From Marivirga atlantica (GTDB taxonomy: Bacteria; Bacteroidota; Bacteroidia; Cytophagales; Cyclobacteriaceae), in contig NZ_JAERQG010000002.1 of the NCBI RefSeq assembly GCF_016734805.1, positions 868,001-932,000 of the forward strand: a DNA stretch of 64,000 bases, written 5' to 3'. Made by a program: the position numbers and the translations under genes. Under the pieces are notes generated by a model. The model searched no databases, had not been told where the DNA came from, and worked only from the letters and a program-made list of their open reading frames with translations. Numbering within the stretch: position 1 is the stretch's first letter; every line of letters begins with the position of its first letter. Shown here one piece after another: positions 25,964-33,805 of the stretch.

Positions 25964-26908
25964 TCGCCTAAACTCCAAAGGCTTTTTCTCCTTCATCGCA
26001 ATTTTACCTATCTGCCAGTAGGCTTTTAGTCTTTTGAGCTCAGCATTTTCATTGGCTTCTGGCTTATCACTAATATGTGCCATCATTTCAAATACTGTAG
26101 CATTAGAAAGGGTTGATGGTATATTCGGTTTGGTATTTGGTTGATTGATAGAGACATGAAAGGCTTTTAGAAAAGCTACCGTATCCATAATGCTTGTTTG
26201 AAAGAATTGATCTACAGAATAATCAACGAATTGAACGTTGTTATTGCTGATCTGAGCTACTCGTTGTTTTAACTGAGGCTTAAAAAGTTGAAAGAAATGT
26301 TCGTCATCTACATCTAAAAGCCATTTTCTAACAAAATTACCAAGCCTTCCATTTGTTTTCATGATGGACTTTGACAAAACCGGTTCATCAGCATAAATAC
26401 TCCAAAGCATGGGCAGTCTTACCGGAACATTGACCTGATGCCGCTGATTATATGCTTTTACCACATCCAACATGCATTGACAAAGCTCCTCATCAAACAT
26501 GCTTAGCATGCCATAATGATCACTAAAATGCTTAATAGGAATGTTGTGATTTTCGAATCGTGCCACCTGAGCTAAAAGCTCGTCTTTAATTTTAGGGAGA
26601 TGTTGATGACTAACATTTAGGTTAATTAACCTTTTGAAAATTCTTTCACCATTTTTTTTGCGACTCAACTTTGCAGGATAGTTGGAAGTGAGGGGAGGAC
26701 CGCTACTAATATTAAAATGCAGACCTATATCAATTCGATTGCCATATTGCTGATTAAGCGCAATAACCCGATTAAAATCATTGGCTGAACCATTCGCAAA
26801 AGCCGCCACTGCTGTTATTAAATCATTATTAATAGCATTTACAATTCCTCTGTCTATGATTGGAGTGGCTCCAAAATCATCTGCTGTAATGATTAATTTA
26901 GGCTTCAT
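25886..26908 (-). CDS. YdjC/ChbG-family carbohydrate deacetylase-like protein
   Basis: The protein has 340 residues. The metal-binding start is KLIITADDFGATPIIDRGI (Asp pair at residues 9-10). IDIGLHFNISSGPP and IKHFSDHYGMLSMF carry the further His and Asp ligands of the YdjC barrel. Known members remove acetyl groups from chitooligosaccharides, and the HpnK branch acts on hopanoid sugar head groups. No signal peptide is present, so it is cytosolic. It is shortly followed on the minus strand by no other gene. The substrate is unknown. Confidence 0.85.
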   Translation of the reverse strand: MKPKLIITADDFGATPIIDRGIVNAINNDLITAVAAFANGSANDFNRVIALNQQYGNRIDIGLHFNISSGPPLTSNYPAKLSRKKNGERIFKRLINLNVSHQHLPKIKDELLAQVARFENHNIPIKHFSDHYGMLSMFDEELCQCMLDVVKAYNQRHQVNVPVRLPMLWSIYADEPVLSKSIMKTNGRLGNFVRKWLLDVDDEHFFQLFKPQLKQRVAQISNNNVQFVDYSVDQFFQTSIMDTVAFLKAFHVSINQPNTKPNIPSTLSNATVFEMMAHISDKPEANENAELKRLKAYWQIGKIAMKEKKPLEFRRLNELFVPVVRNEDKFDLVKFSELQQ

Positions 26909-26983
26909 TTTGGTCTTTGACTTTTAAGGATGGCTGATTACTTACACAATTTAATAAATTGTGAAAAGTATATCGATTTAATC

Positions 26984-27020
26984 ATAAAAAAAGCCACTGA
27001 CCTTCGCAGATCAGTGGCTT
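26984..27020 (-). terminator. Intrinsic terminator of the cyclophilin gene
   Basis: On the minus strand a perfect 10-bp stem (AAGCCACTGA with TCAGTGGCTT) around a 10-nt loop is followed by seven T. It lies 25 bp after the cyclophilin stop codon. Confidence 0.9.
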
Positions 27021-27044
27021 CTTAAGAAATTATAGGTGTTAAAA

Positions 27045-27482
27045 CTATTCTTCTGTGATAGTTACTTTTTCCATTTTATCACCTTGTCTGATTTCATCAA
27101 TTACATCAAGGCCTTCTACTACTTTACCAAAACAAGTATGGTTTCTGTCTAAGTGAGCGGTGTTTTTTCTACTATGGCAGATGAAGAACTGTGAACCACC
27201 AGTATTCCTTCCTGCATGAGCCATAGAAAGTACGCCTCTATCATGGAATTGATTTTCACCATCAAGCTCGCAATCGATAGAGTAGCCTGGTCCGCCAGCA
27301 CCTGTGCCTGTAGGATCACCACCTTGAATTACGAAATCAGGAATAACTCTGTGGAAAGTAAGGCCATCGTAATAGCCATCTTTTGCCAGTTTGTGGAAAT
27401 TTTTAACGGTGTTAGGTGCATCATTGTCATAAAACTCAATGATCATGGTACCCTTGTTAGTTATCATTTCTGCTTTGCTCAT
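27045..27482 (-). CDS. Cyclophilin-type peptidyl-prolyl cis-trans isomerase
   Basis: The protein has 145 residues. The catalytic FHRVIPDFVIQGGDPTGTG has the active-site Arg. GVLSMAHAGRNTGGSQFFICH carries the Gln and Phe of the peptide groove, and HTCFGKVVEGLDVIDEI closes the fold. No signal peptide is present, so it is a cytosolic PpiB-type foldase. The gene is monocistronic with its own terminator. Confidence 0.95.
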   Translation of the reverse strand: MSKAEMITNKGTMIIEFYDNDAPNTVKNFHKLAKDGYYDGLTFHRVIPDFVIQGGDPTGTGAGGPGYSIDCELDGENQFHDRGVLSMAHAGRNTGGSQFFICHSRKNTAHLDRNHTCFGKVVEGLDVIDEIRQGDKMEKVTITEE

Positions 27483-27532
27483 ATTCTTTTGTATTATGTA
27501 AATTGTATCAAGTACAAAGATAGGTTGTTTTT

Positions 27533-28003
27533 TTAAGAGTTAGTGGTGTGAATAACGCCCCAACTTGTATAGGCGTAATGTTCCATCACCTTTAAATGTA
27601 TTTTGTCAGATAGCTTATACATTTGTTCAAGATTTCCACCCTTTTTAAGTATCACAAACAAACTATACTTTTTGCCATTCGTGAATTTTAAAGTAAAACC
27701 TAAATGAAATTTATTACTACCTCTATCTGTGAAGGATTTAACTGTTGACCATTGGTATGACTGATCATTAATTTGAAAATCATTTTCATTTACGGTAATA
27801 GTAACATCATACTGCTTAAGAGGAAATCTATGAGCAAAAATTAGTATTAGCATCATTAAAGCTAACATGCTAAAAGCGATGATAGGTAAGCCTAAAACAG
27901 CTAAAATAATCATAACAACCAAAAGAAACATGCAACTCGTAAATAAAACAATTCCGTGTAGAAACTGATTGGATGTTTTAATTCTAAATGTCTTTTCTTC
28001 CAT
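27533..28003 (-). CDS. Two-helix membrane protein with YcxB-like C-terminal domain
   Basis: The protein has 156 residues. Two adjacent membrane helices (about residues 17-58) are followed by a cytoplasmic beta-rich domain: YDVTITVNENDFQIND, SYQWSTVKSFTDRGS and KYSLFVILKKGG. The pattern of a short strand pair then Y.W..V...... resembles YcxB-like or PH-like bacterial domains. The gene lies between cyclophilin and a PBP-like protein on the same strand, 50 bp from cyclophilin. Function is unknown. Confidence 0.6.
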   Translation of the reverse strand: MEEKTFRIKTSNQFLHGIVLFTSCMFLLVVMIILAVLGLPIIAFSMLALMMLILIFAHRFPLKQYDVTITVNENDFQINDQSYQWSTVKSFTDRGSNKFHLGFTLKFTNGKKYSLFVILKKGGNLEQMYKLSDKIHLKVMEHYAYTSWGVIHTTNS

Positions 28004-28037
28004 ACTTTACTAACATATTGACTTTAGATTCTAGCCT

Positions 28038-28901
28038 CTAAATTCTATTGCGTTGCCAAATTAGCTCGTTGGTATCCACTATTTCTGAAATAATACCTGC
28101 TTCCTTTAAGGTGTAAACTACATTCTTGAGCATCTTATTACTTACCCATCCGTCAGTGGCCCATTCTGTAGCATGATACCATTTGGTAGCATCTCGTTTT
28201 TCAATACCATAACGCTCGCTCACCATGTCAATGGCATGGTCATGCTCCATAAAAATAGCACAAGACTTGTGAATGGATCGAAGCATTTTTGATACTACTT
28301 TTGGTTTTTCGGTCAATACTTTTTCAGAAGCAGCCAATACAAAACATGGCCAAGGTGTTACATACTCACCAATTCGTTTCAAATCACCATTGATTACATA
28401 GGGCTTGGTGGTGTATTTCTCCCAGTAGAATACATCCGTTTCCAGCTTATTAAGCGATTCAATTGCACCTGAAAGATTATTGATAATACTAAACTGCTCA
28501 TCTTCAATTTTCTGATCTTTGTCCATGGCATCAACAATAGCCATTAAGTGTGAGCCAGAACCTATCCGGCTAATGGCATACTGTTTATCATAAATATCCT
28601 TATGGTTATTAAGAGGATTATTAACACCGGTATGTATGCCCCATGTAAGCGGACTTTTTACATAACCACTTATAATTTTAGCTTCATTTCCTTTGAGTAT
28701 GTCGCTTACAATGCCTTCGGTTAAAAGTACACATACATCAACCTCATCGTTTCTCAACGCCTGGGTCATTTGTCCGGTACCACCATCAAAATCTTTCCAT
28801 TTGAGGTCAACACCATCTGCCTCAAATGCATTTTCTTCTAAGGCTAAATGAATGGGTAAATTGAAGTGTTCAGGAACTCCGCCTAATCTTATCTCGTCCA
28901 A
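28038..28901 (-). CDS. Periplasmic-binding-protein-like (SsuA/THI5 type) without a signal peptide
   Basis: The protein has 287 residues. GGVPEHFNLPIHLALEENAF and GVDLKWKDFDGGTGQM match the start of the NMT1/THI5/SsuA substrate-binding fold (type II), and EVDVCVLLTEGIVSDIL the ligand-contact strand. It begins directly with MDEIRLGG, with no signal peptide or lipobox and no ABC permease nearby. It is therefore probably a cytosolic ligand-binding protein rather than a transport partner. The ligand is unknown; thiamine-precursor, nitrate and sulfonate binders share the fold. Confidence 0.75.
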   Translation of the reverse strand: MDEIRLGGVPEHFNLPIHLALEENAFEADGVDLKWKDFDGGTGQMTQALRNDEVDVCVLLTEGIVSDILKGNEAKIISGYVKSPLTWGIHTGVNNPLNNHKDIYDKQYAISRIGSGSHLMAIVDAMDKDQKIEDEQFSIINNLSGAIESLNKLETDVFYWEKYTTKPYVINGDLKRIGEYVTPWPCFVLAASEKVLTEKPKVVSKMLRSIHKSCAIFMEHDHAIDMVSERYGIEKRDATKWYHATEWATDGWVSNKMLKNVVYTLKEAGIISEIVDTNELIWQRNRI

Positions 28902-29037
28902 AACTTAATTTTTAAATGAATGTACAAACATACATGCTTTACCCGCTTTAATGAAAAATGTTTAAGTAAAATCACATTTCCTTCTATCAATTACACTTTG
29001 ATATAGATTTTTGCGTTCTTCGCAGCAGTTTTTGGTT

Positions 29038-31335
29038 ATGAAGAAAAAGAAAGAAAGCAGTATACTTAAGAAATTACTAAGGCTAGGAGTAAAGTTGGCT
29101 CTGGCAGTAGTGGCCTTGGTGGTTATTTTTATTTTCAGCGTTAAATTAGGACTTTTTGGTAAGCTACCTTCTGAAAAAGTGCTCAAGAATATCCAGCACC
29201 AGCAGGCTACTAAAATTGTTGATAAAGATGAAGCAACAATTGGTTTGCTTTTCAGGGTATATCGTTCTAATGTGCAATATGAGGAACTTCCGGATCATCT
29301 GATTGATGCCCTGATTGCAACTGAAGATGCAAGATTCTTTGAACATCATGGGATAGACTACCGAAGTTTAGGGCGTGTTCTTTTTAAAACAGTTTTACTT
29401 CAAGATAGATCAGCTGGCGGAGGTAGTACCATTACACAACAGCTTGCCAAAAACCTATTTCCACGAGATATCAATAATAAGTTTGACATTATTGTTGCCA
29501 AGGTAAAAGAACTTTTCACTGCGAGTAAGATAGAGGATCTTTACAGCAAAGAGGAAATTCTGATGCTTTACCTAAATACGGTAAATTTCCCTGATAATAC
29601 CTTTGGCATTGGTGCGGCAGCGCAGACTTTTTATAACAAATCTGTTGATCAGTTAACAACTGATGAAGCAGCGGTGCTTATCGGAAGCTTAAAGGCTAAC
29701 CATACTTACAACCCAAGACTCTTTCCTGAAAATAGTTTAGAAAGAAGGAATGTGGTGCTAAGCCAAATGCTGAAGTATGAGAAAATTGATGAAGCAACAT
29801 TCGATAAACTCACTGCTCTTCCCATCAAACTAAATTACACTAATATTCAGCCTAATTACGGCATTGCTGGCTATTTCAGAGAGCAAGTAAGAAAGCAATT
29901 GGTAGAATGGGCGGAAGCGTATCAGAAGAAGACAAAAAAGGAAATCGATATCTATGGCGATGGATTGATTATACATACAACTCTAGATAAAGCACTACAG
30001 GAGGCTGCCGAGAAAAGCATGAAGGAGCATATGGCCTTACTTCAAAAAGCTTTTGAGCGAGAATGGGGCAATGGCGGAAAATGGAATGATTATGAGGTAT
30101 ATGCCAAGTATGTGAGGCAAACCCAAGCTTATAAGCAACTGGCAAAAGAGGGCAAAGCCGAAAACCAAATCATGCCTTTGTTGTCACAAAAGGAAAACAG
30201 GAGCTATTATGATATAAATAAATTAAAAACGGCCAAGATCAGCCTTATTGATAGCGTTAAGCAAAGTATCAAACAACTGCAAGCAGGATTTGTAGCCCTT
30301 GATCCGGACAATGGTGATGTACGTGCTTATATTGGTGGTAAGGATTTTCAGCATTTTAAATACGACCACGTGTTGCAAAGTAAAAGGCAAGTCGGTTCTA
30401 CCTTTAAGCCATTTATTTATGCAACAGCTATAGAAGGTGGAGTTGATCCTTGTAAATATTTCCCAGCTAATGCTGTAGAATATGCTGATCAGGAAGGTTG
30501 GAAGCCCGTAAATAGTGATGATGAGGATTATAAATACCTGAATGTAACTATGCAGGAGGCGCTTCGGAAATCTATGAATACTGTTTCAGTGAAGGTGCTG
30601 GAAGAAGCAGGTATTGCTGACGCGATCAAAACAGCACATGAAGCAGGAATCAAATCAAGCTTACCAGAAGTGCCTTCATTGGCTTTAGGTACGGCCGAAT
30701 TGAGTATGATGGAATTGGCCACTGCCTACACTGCATTTTTGAATAAAGGCTATCACTTTGAACCAAGAATGATCACTAAAATAACCACGGCTTCAGGAGA
30801 AGTTCTTGCAGAGTTTGAAACCAAAGAAGGCGAGGGCAGGGCATTTGATAAAGAAACAGCTGCTTTACTCTTGGAGATAATGAAAACGGTGGTGGATAAA
30901 GGTACCGCTTCACGAATCAGGTGGAAGTACCATATCCAGTCTGAAATTGCCGGTAAAACAGGAACTACTCAACAAAATAAGGATGGCTGGTTTGTAGGTA
31001 TTACACCTGATCTGGTTTCAGTGAGTTGGGTGGGTGCTGATGATGGTGCAATTGGCTTCAGAAGTACAGCTTTAGGACAAGGCGCTAATAGTGCTTTGCC
31101 TATTTATGCTGGCATGGTAAAACAGATGGAAAAATCAAAAGAACTCAATAGCGAGTATTTGAATCGTTTTGAAAAGCCTGAACAAGCTATTTTTAATCAG
31201 TTAGACTGCCCACCGGTGAAGGAAGATGGCTTCTTTAAAAAGATATTTTCTAACAAGGACAAGAAGAAAGACTTCAACGAAGAGGGCAAGCAAAATACCA
31301 ACATCTTCAAGCGGATTAAGAAGATTTTTAATTGA
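29038..31335 (+). CDS. Class A penicillin-binding protein (PBP1A-like)
   Basis: Starting at ATG 29038 the protein has 765 residues; nine earlier in-frame codons from a TTG at 29011 are unlikely. A basic N terminus and one membrane helix (about residues 17-40) precede the GT51 glycosyltransferase with ATEDARFFEHHGID and GGGSTITQQLAKN. The transpeptidase has STFKPF (SxxK), SMN (SxN) and KTGTTQ (KTG). The enzyme polymerises and cross-links peptidoglycan in the periplasm. An inserted helical segment of about 80 residues lies between the two catalytic domains. The gene is monocistronic. Confidence 0.95.
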   Translation: MKKKKESSILKKLLRLGVKLALAVVALVVIFIFSVKLGLFGKLPSEKVLKNIQHQQATKIVDKDEATIGLLFRVYRSNVQYEELPDHLIDALIATEDARFFEHHGIDYRSLGRVLFKTVLLQDRSAGGGSTITQQLAKNLFPRDINNKFDIIVAKVKELFTASKIEDLYSKEEILMLYLNTVNFPDNTFGIGAAAQTFYNKSVDQLTTDEAAVLIGSLKANHTYNPRLFPENSLERRNVVLSQMLKYEKIDEATFDKLTALPIKLNYTNIQPNYGIAGYFREQVRKQLVEWAEAYQKKTKKEIDIYGDGLIIHTTLDKALQEAAEKSMKEHMALLQKAFEREWGNGGKWNDYEVYAKYVRQTQAYKQLAKEGKAENQIMPLLSQKENRSYYDINKLKTAKISLIDSVKQSIKQLQAGFVALDPDNGDVRAYIGGKDFQHFKYDHVLQSKRQVGSTFKPFIYATAIEGGVDPCKYFPANAVEYADQEGWKPVNSDDEDYKYLNVTMQEALRKSMNTVSVKVLEEAGIADAIKTAHEAGIKSSLPEVPSLALGTAELSMMELATAYTAFLNKGYHFEPRMITKITTASGEVLAEFETKEGEGRAFDKETAALLLEIMKTVVDKGTASRIRWKYHIQSEIAGKTGTTQQNKDGWFVGITPDLVSVSWVGADDGAIGFRSTALGQGANSALPIYAGMVKQMEKSKELNSEYLNRFEKPEQAIFNQLDCPPVKEDGFFKKIFSNKDKKKDFNEEGKQNTNIFKRIKKIFN

Positions 31336-31404
31336 TGCAGAAAGTCTAGATGTTATTACTAAGCATTTGTGATTAACTTATATTGTTAAGAATAAACAAT
31401 ATTT

Positions 31405-31842
31405 ATGAGTAAAAATATTTTACTATTGATTATTCCTATAATCATAATTTTGTTGCTCAAATTTTATAATTCTTATAGAATAAGTCAGGAAACTTATAAT
31501 CTTGATACCCTTCAAATTGTAGATGAGGTTACTTTAACTGATAAATTTGATATTATTTGGTTTAGAAAAGACTTAGGTATAGCAGACTATAGTAGCTGTA
31601 TGCTTGGATTTAAAGAGGTAGGACAAAAACATTTAAAGGAATTAAATGTGTTTTTCATATCGGATTACATTACAAATATTTTTGTCAAAGATAATAAATT
31701 ACTGATTGAGCTTTATGAAGATAAATATTCAATTAATAGAAGTGCTTTACCCGATTCACTAGATATCACGATTAATTTGGACGGAGTGGTGAAGAATTCA
31801 TATTGGTATAGAATAAATTCTTCTGTTATGCCTCCAAAATAG
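31405..31842 (+). CDS. Small membrane-anchored hypothetical protein
   Basis: The protein has 145 residues. An N-terminal hydrophobic helix (ILLLIIPIIIILLLKFY, about residues 4-20) could be an uncleaved anchor. The rest is beta-rich and periplasmic (TLTDKFDIIWFRKDLGI, KDNKLLIELYEDKYSI, LDITINLDGVVKNSYWY). No family is recognised. Its 3' end overlaps the 3' end of the convergent yjbQ-like gene by 17 bp. Confidence 0.6.
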   Translation: MSKNILLLIIPIIIILLLKFYNSYRISQETYNLDTLQIVDEVTLTDKFDIIWFRKDLGIADYSSCMLGFKEVGQKHLKELNVFFISDYITNIFVKDNKLLIELYEDKYSINRSALPDSLDITINLDGVVKNSYWYRINSSVMPPK

Positions 31843-32245
31843 TCACCGTAACTGTTCTGCTTCCACCATTATTTCTATGTTCGCATAAATAAACGCCCTG
31901 CCAGGTTCCTGTTAGAAATTTACCATCTTTTATAGGTACGCTTACTGAGCTTCCTAGCAACGAAGCTTTAATGTGAGCAGGCATATCATCCGGTCCTTCC
32001 AAGGTATGCTTGTAATAAGGCGCATTCTCCGGGACCATCTCGTTAAAATGACTTTCAAAATCCTCCCTTACCGTTGGGTCTGCATTTTCATTAATGGTTA
32101 AACTAGCCGAGGTGTGGTGAATGAAAATATGGGCAATTCCAGCGTCTATTTTACTTAACTCAGGTAAGTTATCTACTATTTCTTGCTCTATAAGATGGAA
32201 TCCTCTTGAACGCGCTTTGAGTTGAAAAGTATGTTGCGTTGCCAT
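31826..32245 (-). CDS. YjbQ/UPF0047 family protein
   Basis: The 139 residues carry the family signature: FIHHTSASLTINENADP (with the conserved His and Asn), EGPDDMPAHIKASLLGSSVSVP, and GTWQGVYLCEHRNNGGSR. Family members show secondary thiamine-phosphate synthase activity in vitro; the physiological role is debated. It is cytosolic. The gene diverges from the ATP-grasp gene across 220 bp. Confidence 0.93.
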   Translation of the reverse strand: MATQHTFQLKARSRGFHLIEQEIVDNLPELSKIDAGIAHIFIHHTSASLTINENADPTVREDFESHFNEMVPENAPYYKHTLEGPDDMPAHIKASLLGSSVSVPIKDGKFLTGTWQGVYLCEHRNNGGSRTVTVTILEA

Positions 32246-32465
32246 TATTTGATGATGTTAAGTATTATGAATTAAGCGTTATCCTTTTTTGAGCAAAAAA
32301 TAACCAAATATTGATAAGCATAAAATCATAATACGTAATACCTTGTTCTTACTCATCAATTCTTTACCTATTCATAGAAATCATTGCAATATAACGACCT
32401 TGGTAATTTTATAGTTTTTAATTAATAGATACAAAAAGTATTAACCTAAACTAAACTATAGAATT

Positions 32466-33686
32466 ATGGCTAAATGTTTCGCGCTTCTTGGTTGGAGCCT
32501 TCCCGTTATTGAAAGTATGCAAAAGATGGATAAACCTTATGTTGTGGTTTCCTTTCCAGATTTTGAACAATATGCAGCAGAAAATAATATTCCTTTTGTT
32601 TCCTATCAATTCGATGAGTGGAGTGATACATCCAACTCATTAGATTTACATGAAAAGCTCAAACCTTACAATGTAGATGTTGCTGTTCCGCTTTTTGAAG
32701 AAACGGTAGAATGGGCTGGAGCATTAAATTCAATTTATAGAGATGATCCCCGCGTATTAAACAGAGCGTTTCTATTCAGAAACAAAGCAATGATGAAGCG
32801 TAAAGCTTTGATTGGTGGTCTTCGTGTGGGTTTATTTGAAGAAGTTTATAATAAAGAAGGCGTAAAGGAATTTATGAAGCGCCTAAATGCTGCAAATCTT
32901 CAAGTAGAAGGAGAGGAAGATAGCTGGGTGCATATTAAACCTTTTGCTTCGGCGGGAACTGTAGGGCATAGACTTTTACGTTCTATGAGTGATATTGACG
33001 AGAAATGTGAGGAAGGTGATTTCCCTTGTCTGGCAGAAAGCCATTTGCCGGGACAGGAATTTTCTTGTGAAGCCTTTGTTCACGGAGGAAAAATTAGATT
33101 CCTGAACATTACCGAATATGTTAAATTAGGTTATTCAAACTTCATCCCTGAAGGAAATTACCTGCATACTAAGCGCGAAAAGATCATGAAGGAGATGCAG
33201 AAGCTTGTTGATTTATTCGGCATTCAATATGGCATGATCCACCCTGAATGGTTCTTAACTGAAAATGATGAGCTCAATTTTGGTGAGGTTGCTTGTAGAA
33301 TTCCTGGTGGTCATATACTTGAGCTTTGTGGTAAAGCATATGATTTTGATGCTTTAGCAGCATTTGTATTGTGCCATGATCCTGATTTAACTGAAGAGGA
33401 ATTGAATAAAATTCTTCCACCAATTGATGCAAGGCCAAAAACTTTTTATGGTAATGTGATGATTTATCCGCATAAAAATAGAATTGAGAAATTGGAGATT
33501 CCGGAAGAGTTGAAGGAAGAGCCTTTCTTTTTAGATCATAACCTGGTGCCACCACTTACCACACAAAAGATAAATGACCGGGATGGTTTTGGTAACCACT
33601 TTGGTACCGTTAATTTTAAAGGAGACGATCCTGATAGAATGACTGAACTATTACTGCATTACGAAAATGTAGATTTTTACGTATAA
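32466..33686 (+). CDS. ATP-grasp ligase of unknown substrate
   Basis: The protein has 406 residues. The N-terminal Rossmann-like part begins AKCFALLGWSLPVIESMQKM. The central ATP-grasp fold has WVHIKPFASAGTVGHRLL, LAESHLPGQEFSCEAFVHGG and the metal/ATP-binding EWFLTENDELNFGEVACRIPGGH. ATP-grasp enzymes join a carboxylate, through an acyl phosphate, to an amine or thiol. The C-terminal part (PLTTQKINDRDGFGNHFGTV) is unlike D-Ala ligase or biotin carboxylase. The papain-like and racemase genes follow on the same strand. The substrate cannot be read; amino acid or peptide ligation is inferred from its neighbours. Confidence 0.85.
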   Translation: MAKCFALLGWSLPVIESMQKMDKPYVVVSFPDFEQYAAENNIPFVSYQFDEWSDTSNSLDLHEKLKPYNVDVAVPLFEETVEWAGALNSIYRDDPRVLNRAFLFRNKAMMKRKALIGGLRVGLFEEVYNKEGVKEFMKRLNAANLQVEGEEDSWVHIKPFASAGTVGHRLLRSMSDIDEKCEEGDFPCLAESHLPGQEFSCEAFVHGGKIRFLNITEYVKLGYSNFIPEGNYLHTKREKIMKEMQKLVDLFGIQYGMIHPEWFLTENDELNFGEVACRIPGGHILELCGKAYDFDALAAFVLCHDPDLTEEELNKILPPIDARPKTFYGNVMIYPHKNRIEKLEIPEELKEEPFFLDHNLVPPLTTQKINDRDGFGNHFGTVNFKGDDPDRMTELLLHYENVDFYV

Positions 33687-33713
33687 ATAACTCATCTATT
33701 ATTTGAATAAACA

Positions 33714-33748
33714 GAAGCGATCATGCTGCTTAAAGTAATGATCGCTTC
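33714..33748 (+). terminator. Perfect hairpin between the ATP-grasp and papain-like genes
   Basis: GAAGCGATCAT and ATGATCGCTTC form an 11-bp stem with a 13-nt loop, 27 bp after the ATP-grasp stop. There is no proper T-run after it, so termination may be partial, or the hairpin may stabilise an mRNA end. Confidence 0.5.
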
Positions 33749-33805
33749 ACTAGTTTTAAGTATATTAAGAATTATCACAAAACTTAACTTTTTTAATTTA
33801 ACTGA

